Source of the DNA: Apostichopus japonicus | Lineage: Eukaryota; Echinodermata; Holothuroidea; Aspidochirotida; Stichopodidae | Assembly (NCBI RefSeq): GCF_037975245.1 | Contig: NC_092575.1 | Coordinates: forward strand, 10,136,001 to 10,200,000 | Length of the DNA: 64,000 nucleotides | Direction: 5' to 3' | Part shown: positions 54,001 through 62,584 of the stretch, in pieces | Layout: every line of letters starts with the position of its first letter | How positions within the stretch are numbered: position 1 is the stretch's first letter | Program-made: the position numbers and the translations under genes | The notes under the pieces: model-generated | Told to the model about the DNA's origin: nothing | The model's database searches: none | What the model saw: only the letters and a program-made list of their open reading frames with translations

Positions 54001-57000
54001 CACTGGTTGAGAACTTTCTTAATTTTCTGGCAGTGCACAGTAAGGTACCTGAGATCCTACAAAAAAAATATAATTTTTTACGTTTCATAATTAACCAAGG
54101 TTATAAAGCATACTTTTACAGCAATTTGCTGCCTATGTAAAAATTGCATGTTTACAAGACAAAACCAAAACAGTAGGAAAAATGTAGGTACTTTGATGAT
54201 AAAAATAGGATATATACGATGCAAACAAAAAAGGAAGATGTAAGGCCGCTGGACATCCTGGAAATATTTAACTTTTCTTACATTGGACAATATGGCAGCA
54301 ATTAAAGTTGCATTTTCCTTTGATCTCTACTTTGTAGCATTTTACAAAATGTTCCGAGTACCCATTGTCTTAAACACCTCCTTAGGCAAAAGAGAAGACC
54401 TACCTTGCCCCTAAGTTTGGCTCTATGCATTACCCCCACCACTAAAGAGTTCTCACTGGAGAAGGATGCATTGTCATCTGCTGCTTGCTCCAGCATCTCA
54501 AATTCGGCCAGATCTTCCTCTTCCAACTAAAAAAATAAGAAATGAAAAAGAAAATAAATAAATGAAGACAGACAGACAGACAGAAAGCAAACATTAATTA
54601 TTCAAGCATTTGTGGTTCTGTGAAGTCACATTGATATAGAGACTTCTTTAAATCATCAGTCTTGCAATGACTGATGCATATAGAAAGCTTGATATATCAC
54701 AGATCAAGATAAAGAGTCATTTAGGGGTCTCATCTTCAACAGAATGCTCTCTGTTTGTACATTAATGATGATTCTCCCTTTAACCTAGAACCCTGTCAAC
54801 CCTCTCTTCCTTCTCCACTTTTCTAAGTACTGAATGATGTTTGACCCATGAAAATTTAAAATGAAATATTTAAAACAAATCAGGCAAACATATTTCACAG
54901 AATGACACACAAAAATTAGAATATAGCCTGGCTCATCACATATTCTTTGGAGATTCTCATAATTTCAACTTTGGACCGTTTTCCTTTAACATCCCTGAGA
55001 TGGTGGAAGAGAGGAAGGAGGAGGTGAACTTACTAAAGACAGGAACAGAAAAAATGTTGGCGTTGATTAGCCGAGTATTATGAATCAACATTTTTGTAAA
55101 TTACTTGATTTAGTACAGAGCATTCATTCTCAATCCTTAATTTCAAACCAGAAGTCTTTACCTCTATTTTCTTTTCCCATCGCACCATGCCGATCGATTT
55201 GTCCATTTCGCCATCTTTGGCGTCCGATTGGACGGAAGGGGAAATGGAACCTGCTTCGGTTCCCCGGTGGGCGGAGTTACCTCTGGATGGGAGGAGCCTC
55301 TCCTTCCGCACAGACACGGGAGCTCGTCCAGTCGGCTTTTTAAATACATCATTCCCATCTATTGCTTTTGAGACGTTATTACCATTCAAGTTTCCGAGAG
55401 GTGCAGCATTCTGAAACTGCGAGCCCTGAGAAGACGACAGAAGAGTTCGTTGAAGGGCAATTTTATTAATCAAAAAGTTATAAGCTATAACAGTATCTGG
55501 TAGTATCTGATACCCAAAATTACCTTAAAATGTTCCACATCGAACAAGATTCACTTCAATTACTACATGACACTCTGTATCAATATTATGAAGGAACACC
55601 TGAACCCCAAAAATTATGTGCAATTAGCTGGAAATAAGCAGAATTGTTTTAGTACCAAAAGACCTTCTGCAGCAATCCATTATATGGACGATTTTGATAA
55701 ATCTGATATATAAGTGTCAGAGGTTTGGGTGTTGTGTCAAAATTAATATTTGATAAACTAAGAGCTTTTTTTCTTAAAGATATTTGACATTTGTTATGAG
55801 TTGTGAAGTAAAGCGAACAACTAAGAATACAATACTCTCCACTTATGAATAAAGAATTCAGTGGTTTGTTACATTTGCAAATACAAACAACCGATATGAG
55901 AGAAGTTGACTGATAAACTCTAGCCAGAAAGATTGCCTCTGAGTGCTGTTTTGTGTCATAGTCATGCAAAAAAATTCTTCACACCCATTATATCATTCAT
56001 CTTCAGCTTAGTTGACAGAGCTTTTTGTGCTGAAGAACTCGCCAAAATAGCTAAGAAAACTCTCGCTCTGTTTGGGAGGTATCCTAGTTGAAACTTTCTG
56101 TCTGGGAGCTGTCATTCAGTAAATCTGTGATTGCAAGTCTTCACTGGGATCTGAACAATATTTCTTTCCCATTGTGTTTCATTTCATATTTTCAGGGACC
56201 AAATCTTAATACTGAAACCAATGCCATCATTAGGTCATGTAAATAAGTTTCAATACTTAAGATTCAACATTTGCAAAAACCCATCTCGATTACAGAAACA
56301 AACATCATAAAGAATAAAAGCACACACAAAATAATTCCAACACATGTGGTGGCTCAATAATGTCATATTTAGACTTGATCAAGTTATTGGCCCAGTTGTG
56401 ATATCTCCCAGATGGAATATATATGATATTTCTTAGTTGTTTGGGGATGTTGTTTCATGATCTCTATGATATGGATCAATAATGACAGTTCCCTTTGTGT
56501 CTCCTTTAATGATATACTTTATGATATATGCCATACCCAAGATTTATTTATGTAATTATTTATGTTGAATGTTATTATATAAAATGTTATTATATAAAAG
56601 CCTATCAATGGCATATAGAGCAAACTACAGCCTTAAAGCTGTTTTCTTAAGATAACTTTTGTTTTCAAGAAATCTAACTTTGGCAAAGCTGCTTTTCCAA
56701 AAGACTGAAGTACTAAAACTACTTATATTCGGAAGAAACAAGGCCCTCTCAGATTGCTCAAAATATAAATTTCTCAAAAACGTAAAAATCATGCAACAAT
56801 ATATTCCTCATAAAGACAAGCTTTCCACAAAATATCATATCATCAAAAAGTTTTTAATTACAACACAGTAGAAAAGAAAACACCTTCAATCTGTTTACCT
56901 CATTTTCATTTCTGCCTTCAAAGGAGTCGATTCCATTCTTCTTTAATTTCAAAGACCCTTCCTGTTTCTTCTTCTTCTTCGTCCTGGGAGATGGTACTTT

Positions 57001-60000
57001 CATTTTACCAAATCTAGCCAGTCCTTCACCCCTTTTCAGAAATGTATGCTTAGGTTTACCACTTATTCTCTGCTGTGGGACTTGTTCTGGTCCACTTTCT
57101 AACAGCAGCTTTTCCTCTAATAATTCTTCAAAAGACTTCAGGCTAGAACTCATCGTTGATTTGATTGGCCGATCACCATCATCACCATCATCTTCTCCAT
57201 CGGCCAATGATGGAGAAGTCTCCTTGTCGTGCTGCCCTGCCTCTGTGTATTCATCTCCTCCAAAGTGCATAGAAGTTGCTCCATCTTGATCCATCCCTGA
57301 AGCAAGCTGACGATCTGAACTATCCCTAGGCGAAGGTGCATGTTGATGGTAGAGAGGAGATGACATGCTTGGAGGAAGCTCATCGGATTGCATCATATGG
57401 TTCATACCAAAAGAGGAAGTTGGCTCCTTTATGGTAGAAATCAAATCAAATCTATTAAAACATAACATTAAAGATAAATTAATATTGTTTATTGGTATAT
57501 TCTTTAAATTGAATATACATACACGAAGAAAAATTGTACTGTGGGTTCTGCTGACGGGTGGGGGGGGGGGGGTGAGGTGGCTAAAAATGAGAAATTACAT
57601 AGGGTTGGATAGTGCATTTGGGAAACCAAATGACTTGTCCTTCTGAAGTCAATGGTTTGAACCCATTTGAAGCTGCTTATTTCTTTCCATCTTTCAAACT
57701 TACATGTTGGCTCAAAAAAGTGTATCTGAATATACTGAGACATTCAGCATCACTTTACCATTATGGCGTAACAAAGACATTTCTAAAATATAGAAACAGA
57801 GAAAGTGGATGATGTATAATATTACCCACTTTTGTTTAATGTTCTAGATCCCTGGTATTTAAAGTGGGGGTCGCGAACCTTTTTAAAGTCACCAAATTTT
57901 GTGGAAGGGTCTTCAAAGAGTCAGGAAGGAAAAACAAATTGTCGATATTTGTGGAGAGGAAAAATGGAAAATCGTGGGGATAACTTACTTCAAAGGTTGC
58001 AAAATGTAACATCCTTTAGCAACTAAGTACCCTTAATCATAAAAATTGCAATAAAAGTTGTCTGTATTCAATATAATATTTAATACAACCACATTGATAG
58101 AGAAAGCTACATATCAAAGGGTCTCCCTATTGCAGACAGCTTTTAAGTAATCAAGAATATATTCAACAGGATGTAGTCAAATTCTTTAAAAGTTAATCAA
58201 TATCATCCGAAAGGCATGCAGGTGAATAGGGAAAGGCAAAGAGTCTGACAAAACCACATTACTGGAACATGATTTAAAAATACAACAGGACTTGACATCA
58301 TAGGTCTATAGGAATTGCCCTGCAATGTGAGACTGCGGACATGTCCATAAATATCATTTCAACAAGATCAACCCCGGAGAATATATTCAATTTATCATAC
58401 AACTCAATTCAATACATGAAAAACCTCTGGGGGAGGGGAATGTGATACCTGTCTGAGGGGGAGGTGAGGATGGTGGAAATCTTCACTTGAAGTTGGAGGG
58501 TTGAGTTCCTCAATTTCAAAGTACTGTCCGTCTCCATCGCTGAGTTCCGAAGTAGTGTCCGGGAGAGGATAGAACCCATCCTCTTTGACAGATCCTGCAT
58601 TCTCTAAGTCAGATCCATCCTCCTGAAACGCAAACAACCGAGCCATGTTTACAGTTACTGTTAAAAGTACAGTGTGTATAGCAGTATGAAGACAGAAAAT
58701 GTCAGATATCTTATTTTTAACCTGACAATTTAGACAGGAATAACAGGGCATAACACTATTTTTTTTAATTCATTACATAGCTGCTGGTTCCACAAGGCTG
58801 TTATCTCTTATTGAACACTCTGTAGACCTTGAAAACAGCAGAGAAAAAAGATCGGTACAAAAGTGCTCTCTTCGCTTGCTTGAAGAAGATTAGAATCTTG
58901 TCACATGTATATATACAGGTACATTCTGCCCAAAGGAACCAAGATCAGCAAGGATATAATAATGGTCACCTACTTTCCAGTCCAACATGATGAATAACAC
59001 AAGAGGTGAAAGGATGGAGAATAATATTAATAATAATAATAATAATATTTGATTTTTATGTAGCACTTTATACCAGCAATAGGTATCAAAGCACTTACCA
59101 GACATTATATTAGCCCTGGTCAATGATAACCTGTCCCAGAGACAATCCCTCCAGGTGGCTGCAGTTACATACTGCGCCCAATGCCAAGTTACCACACAGG
59201 TACCCATTTAACCCCTGGGTGGAGAGAGGCAATTGAGATAAAGCATCTTGCCCAAGGACACAACGTAAAGAAACTAGACAGGAATCGAACTAGCAATCCT
59301 TGGATCAAGCCTTAGCCATTTGTCCCCAAACTCCACACTTTAAGAGTGATTGGTTAGAGCTGAGAAACCATTCATTTATGAATTATAATCTTTTTCTTTA
59401 ACATGATTGGTGTAAATATTTTCATACCTCTTCTTCTAAAATGTCATCTTGGGCTTGTTGCAGTAAATTGCCTAGACTGCTGCTGTCATATCGTTGAAGA
59501 AGAGACCCTTGACCTCTCTTGGCAGGTGATGATGAGTCAAATGACGGACTCTCTGCATAATGAGATGTGGGAGATTGCTCCATGCTTGGCGATGATGCGG
59601 AGCCTTTTTGAAAAGAATAAAAGTGAGGAACAGTCAATAATATTGACAAAATGAAGGAAAAATTATGAAGATGGTCAAAGAAAAAATGAAAAACTTGTGT
59701 ACAGTTCATTGTGGGTTGAACCGTGCACAATAATTTCATCAAGCACAGTTAGGTATAGATTTTAACTCCAAGTATCTCATACACAGGTATTCCATTCCTG
59801 TAAACAAGTTCTGTACAACACACTATGCGAGGGATCTCTATCGAGAAATTCAACTTAATTATTTATGAAGGCTGGTACCATTTAGCCTGCCACTAAAAGG
59901 AATGCAATGAATAAACTTCAACCTTTAAGAATGGCATGTGTACTCAAAATGACAGTAGTTTATGAATTGGTATCAACTAAGGCTTGACAATACCTGTTGA

Positions 60001-61236
60001 GTTTGTTCAAAATGTAACAATTTTCAAGTTTTTCAAATATTTACTTAACCTTCAAGATCCAAGCATAATATATGAGTTATTATCTATTCTTAAATAAACA
60101 GAATTTCATAACCACACTGCCAAAGGAAGCTATCTCTGTTTTCATGTCTTGTCTTTTGAGGCATGCCTCAATTTACTGTGAGGAGTGCGATTTAAACTGA
60201 ATGTGATAAAATTAAAATAATAATAATAATAAATTAAATAAATAAATAAAAAATGATGAAAATGAAAAGAAAGAGAATAAATACATTTATTTCATTCATC
60301 AGTTCACCCCATTCTTGAAATGAACAGTTCGTGGGAATGGTCAATATATGGATACATCATCAGCTCAGATACTGATGTATGTGATGTATGTGTATGAATC
60401 TAAGAGACTGACTCGGTCAGCTTGCAGCTTTGATAAGCCAATGAGGCTTCTTCGCAAGTTCCTGCTTGCAGGAGGATCAAAAACACATACATACATACAT
60501 ACACACATACATACATACACGCATAAACCCATACATACATACATACAACCAGGAGGGCAATTGATATAACACAGCAACTGTAAACATCAAACCGCCTAAT
60601 TATCTTGAGGAATGTACTCTTTAGCACACCTACGGCAGCCCCAAACATCTTGAGTGCAATATCTAGCTCACCTAGAATTTTTTTAAAGACCTGCTGCTTT
60701 CTTCTGCTACTACATAAAGCAATCTTACCTCCCCATTGTTTATTTCTCTGTTCAGCCAACACTCGTTGCAATTGCTCTTGCTGAACCCTGAGCAGTTGCA
60801 TCTTTTCCTGCTGTGCTTGGACTAGCTTCTCCTTTTGTTCTTCCTGCCATTGTTTCAACTGATGGAACTTTTCAGAAAATTGTGCTTGTTGTTTAGCTTG
60901 CTGATGTTCTAACAAATCTTCTACTCCAGTCGCTGTTGACATGGAAAATAAACAGCAGGTTGCAGATCTTCGCTAAGTTCTCTCTTTTTTAATTGCATGA
61001 CGTAGAACACGAAGAAGATCATGATGTCAAGTTACTGTTAATGAACATAATTTATAAACAAATAATTCCAAATATTCTTAAATATCAGATAAATAATTCC
61101 CTGTAGAATTCTTTTTAATGATTCATTAGGGCTTACCATCATTTATCCCCAGGCCAGTCACACTTACGCCCCTTAGTGATAATGTGTTGTCACTGAAAGG
61201 ACCAGGATCCAAGAAAACTCCTGCTCTGGCTGTCAT
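41261..61236 (-). CDS. CENPJ: CENPJ / CPAP / SAS-4, complete coding sequence in 19 exons
   Basis: Centrosomal P4.1-associated protein: binds tubulin and STIL/SAS-5 and controls centriole assembly and length. Coding exons 5' to 3' (minus): 61137-61236, 60729-60932, 59428-59603, 58449-58622, 56899-57426, 55162-55425, 54404-54526, 52671-53571, 52212-52354, 50575-50736, 49754-49857, 48286-48379, 47505-47672, 46080-46288, 45470-45659, 44926-45066, 43250-43323, 42336-42531, 41261-41389. Every intron is GT-AG, and phases agree throughout. The total is 4,080 bp, 1,359 residues plus TGA, against 1,338 in human. The start [14 protein letters not shown] aligns with the conserved RAGV motif near the human N-terminus. 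Domains are N-terminal coiled coil, tubulin-binding PN2-3 motif, acidic middle, central coiled coil and C-terminal TCP10/G-box. Splice sites were set by eye and from homology, so edges may shift by a few codons. A 5' UTR exon upstream of 61,238 is expected. Confidence 0.96.
41631..42142. repeat. tandem duplication, two about 250-bp copies in CENPJ intron 18
   Basis: Copies start at 41,631 and 41,904 with TGACAAATAAGTTGCTCAGC. They share GGAGAGTTCATGTCAGTTTT and CTGTGTGTCCACTTCCCTCT, and end with TTGGACT..AACCT.ATTCTGA. They differ by scattered substitutions and A-run lengths. Confidence 0.88.
42690..42812. other. GC-rich segment inside an AT-rich CENPJ intron
   Basis: Contains CACATATACGTGG and a CCCCCGGGGG palindrome within otherwise AT-rich intron 17. 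On the minus strand it is open and translates to a Cys-rich stretch including [20 protein letters not shown]. No family was recognised; it could be a transposon fragment. Confidence 0.35.
43969..44203 (-). mobile_element. tRNA-derived SINE, copy 2 (CENPJ intron 16)
   Basis: Read on minus from 44,203: GGAGTGTTAGCTTAGTGG, with A-box-like TAGCTTAGTGG and a B-box AAGTTCGAGTC. The same body follows (GCAAGCAGGAACTCGCGAA on the + strand), and a short (CATA)n tail. It is diverged from the 25.4-25.8 kb copy and has a much shorter tail. It is inserted in the same orientation as the gene. Confidence 0.82.
45470..46288 (-). CDS. CENPJ: CENPJ coding exons 14-15: linker into the G-box
   Basis: Exon 14 (46080-46288) is a basic/proline linker. 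Exon 15 (45470-45659) starts with an Ser/Asp run ([14 protein letters not shown]) and ends [10 protein letters not shown], the first PDG motif of the G-box. Phases AG|C and clean codon ends fit both neighbours. Confidence 0.92.
46985..47290. repeat. tandem duplication, about 145-bp units (CENPJ intron 13)
   Basis: CAGAAAATACC starts at 46,987, 47,132 and 47,279. Units share ACTATAGGAGTTTTATC, GGCAGAGAGCCCCCTCAACG and TCACTATTGACATAAATATC. Two full units and the start of a third. Confidence 0.9.
47505..50736 (-). CDS. CENPJ: CENPJ coding exons 10-13: central coiled coil
   Basis: Exons 50575-50736, 49754-49857, 48286-48379 and 47505-47672 encode residues 872-1047, a continuous heptad-rich coiled coil. 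It includes [60 protein letters not shown] and [20 protein letters not shown]. The KIFEK..TR..PDKK motif matches human [20 protein letters not shown] closely. In other species this region mediates dimerisation and binding to centrosomal partners. Confidence 0.95.
48850..49200. repeat. about 40-bp minisatellite (CENPJ intron 11)
   Basis: The unit is TAGCTACAATAGAAGCTACC, ATGATATACACTTCATATTG, with about eight diverged units. Some are truncated. Confidence 0.85.
50768..51842. repeat. 1.1-kb polypurine minisatellite beside the exon-10 acceptor of CENPJ
   Basis: On + the unit is GGATTGAGGAGGTAGGGAAG, AGGGGAAGGTT (about 31 bp, with 22-27 bp shorter forms). The array ends about 28 bp from the exon-10 3' splice site (exon starts 50,736), so in the transcript it forms a very long C/U-rich tract. 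A higher-order repeat of about 225 bp is visible (50,830-51,030 resembles 51,054-51,250). Several open frames cross the array; they encode Pro/Ser/Leu repeats and are artefacts. Confidence 0.94.
52212..53571 (-). CDS. CENPJ: CENPJ coding exons 8-9: long acidic exon and [12 protein letters not shown] motif
   Basis: Exon 8 (52671-53571, 901 bp; residues 524-824) is the largest exon. It is highly acidic with an eight-Glu run and a [12 protein letters not shown] motif like human DERTWTDLEENL. Exon 9 (52212-52354) carries [17 protein letters not shown], matching the human PPTSELMMKFFPSLKPK motif before the coiled coil. Confidence 0.92.
54404..55425 (-). CDS. CENPJ: CENPJ coding exons 6-7: linker and [10 protein letters not shown] motif
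   Basis: Exon 6 (55162-55425; residues 395-482) is a polar linker with many Arg/Ser/Pro residues. Exon 7 (54404-54526; residues 483-523) encodes [20 protein letters not shown], matching the human LDEFLFLEQAAD...SFSSNSS stretch. Confidence 0.9.
56370..56515 (+). repeat. interspersed repeat B, copy 2 (CENPJ intron 5)
   Basis: Diverged inverted counterpart of 37,720-37,930, with AGACTTGATCAAGT, GTGATATCTC, GGATCAATAATGA and TTTGTGTCTCCTTTAA in order. Confidence 0.5.
56899..57426 (-). CDS. CENPJ: CENPJ coding exon 5: tubulin-binding PN2-3 region
   Basis: Residues 219-394. It contains [14 protein letters not shown] (about 316-329), corresponding to the amphipathic tubulin-capping segment of human CPAP, and then [12 protein letters not shown] (about 346-357), the signature of the CPAP PN2-3 domain that binds tubulin dimers and destabilises microtubules. 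A basic KKKKKQEG stretch follows. Conservation of both halves suggests tubulin-capping activity is retained. Confidence 0.93.
57850..57905. mobile_element. hAT-like terminus fragment (CENPJ intron 4)
   Basis: CCCTGGTATTTAAAGTGGGG followed by GTCGCGAACCTTTTTAAAG resembles the start of hAT elements. No opposite terminus was found. Confidence 0.3.
58449..59603 (-). CDS. CENPJ: CENPJ coding exons 3-4: low-complexity acidic/serine segment
   Basis: Exon 3 (59428-59603) and exon 4 (58449-58622) encode residues 102-218, rich in Ser, Asp and Glu (for example [15 protein letters not shown]). Phases agree with both neighbours (GG|GC and a clean codon boundary). No fold is recognised, and this region is poorly conserved in CPAP proteins generally. 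Confidence 0.85.
59024..59338 (-). mobile_element. tRNA-derived SINE with (TAA)n-type tail (CENPJ intron 3)
   Basis: On minus, from about 59,338, a tRNA-like head with ATGGCTAAGGCTTGATCC (A-box region) and AGTTCGATTCC (B-box) leads into a body with TGTGTCCTTGGGCAAGATGC and GGGTTAAATGGGTACCTGTG. It ends ATAAAAATCAAATATTATT with a (TAA)n tail. This body type recurs in many marine animal genomes as a dispersed SINE. It differs from the (CATA)n SINE family. Confidence 0.72.
60400..60547 (+). mobile_element. 5'-truncated (CATA)n SINE, copy 3 (CENPJ intron 2)
   Basis: Begins around GAGACTGACTCGGTCAGC, then AAGCCAATGAGGCTTCTTCG and CAAGTTCCTGCTTGCAGGAG, then (ATAC)n from about 60,483. It lacks the tRNA-like head, so it is truncated, and lies opposite to the gene. 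Confidence 0.8.
60729..61236 (-). CDS. CENPJ: CENPJ coding exons 1-2: conserved N-terminus and first coiled coil
   Basis: Exon 1 (61137-61236) encodes residues 1-33 and is preceded by an acceptor TTTAACAG at 61,239, so the ATG lies two bases into an internal exon. Exon 2 (60729-60932; residues 34-101) encodes a Gln/Glu/Lys-rich coiled coil containing [20 protein letters not shown]. This corresponds to the human segment rich in QLKRQQLEQLQRLMEEQ-type repeats. The intron between them is short, about 200 bp. Confidence 0.9.
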
Positions 61237-61239
61237 TTC

Positions 61240-62256
61240 TGTTAAAGAGCATTCAGAATAATAGAATATTCTAAACAACAATTTTTATTTCAAAATTACT
61301 TAAATTTCTACTCATCCTGAAAAGAAGAAGAGATTTTCAATTTCATGTATAGTAAAAGCTTCATAATTGACGCACCTTAGTAATTGTCGCACCTTCAAAT
61401 ATTACTAGCAACGAAACAGCAGGCAACCTAAACTTTTTGCAGCCAAGCAGAGTTATATATTTGATGAGTTTTAAATATATTTCAGGTATAGGCTGATCAA
61501 ATTGTGTTTTTTTTTTTAAGCTTTAACACCCTTGAACCCTTTCCCCAGTTTTGCAAGCTTAGAGGCTCAGAGCATAGCAAACAGCATCCAAAGTCAATGG
61601 ATGTACATACTTAGGCCTACACTACAGTTAGCTTATCGATGAATGTGTCACTTAAGGGGTATGTAAGAACTTGACACGGCAGACATTTTGTGGTCAATTT
61701 CTGCTCAACTGTACGTTGTTTAGGCACAGAACAATAAATATTTCTGAGGAACTATACATAAAAAACACGTACAGTTGAGTGATTTGGATTTATCATTGAT
61801 AGACATAGTTAATCAAATCCTTAAGTGCGTCAATTATGAGCCCACTATGCTACTCATGGAATGTAATTTTTTCTCATTTCACATTTGGAGAAGCCTTTCA
61901 AGAACAAAAAATACCCAGCATTGTTCATTTCATAGGGCATTATACTGTTATACCAATATGTCACTTCAGGAATGTTACAATTTTCAACAGAATTAGAATT
62001 TTGCAACCATATTTTTGTTTTTACCACAAAGGTTTTTCTAATAAATGTGCATGAGTAATTCATTTATAATTTCTCACTGATGTTTCATCACCTGTGATGT
62101 ATGAAGTAATTTTGAATTGTTGATCAAAAGAGTACAATTTGTACACATAAATATGCTCTTTGAATGGTAGGATGAAGCATACCACCACATACAGCATTTG
62201 ATAGGCCTTTATTCCATACTCCTGGATAAAAAAGCATTAGCCTAGGTCTAAAACGG
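61240..62256. other. presumed first intron or promoter-proximal region of CENPJ
   Basis: The coding ATG follows a splice acceptor, so this stretch should be intronic. No other exon was seen. Confidence 0.4.
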
Positions 62257-62575
62257 GGGTCGTATTAATTAGCGTCAACAGGCCCATTTCACGACAACTC
62301 AAGACTACAAGTTTAAAATACCATCAAATACAATGGTTGTAATCAGAGTGTATCTGGAAACACGCTTAAAACTAACTGACACCATCGTGCATACATATTT
62401 TTCACGGGAAAAATGTTTTTCTCGTAAAAATCGTCAACTTTCTCCGTCCGTAGAATTGGACGACGTGATGCTATTGCTCTTGTGACGCTATTTTAAACTT
62501 GTTTTCTTGAGTTGTCTTGGGTTGTCTTGAGTTGTCGTGAAATGGGCCTCTTGACGTCGCTAATTAGTATGACCG
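62257..62575. mobile_element. Mutator-like foldback MITE, 319 bp, upstream of CENPJ
   Basis: Left end GGGTCGTATTAATTAGCG, then CAGGCCCATTTCACGACAAC and TCAAGAC. The right end reverse-complements to CGGTCATACTAATTAGCG with the same continuation, so the inverted repeats exceed 40 bp with a few differences. It is flanked by a perfect 9-bp duplication CTAAAACGG (62248-62256 and 62576-62584), the length typical of Mutator-like elements. No coding capacity. The right subterminal region repeats GAGTTGTC/GGTTGTC words. Confidence 0.85.
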
Positions 62576-62584
62576 CTAAAACGG

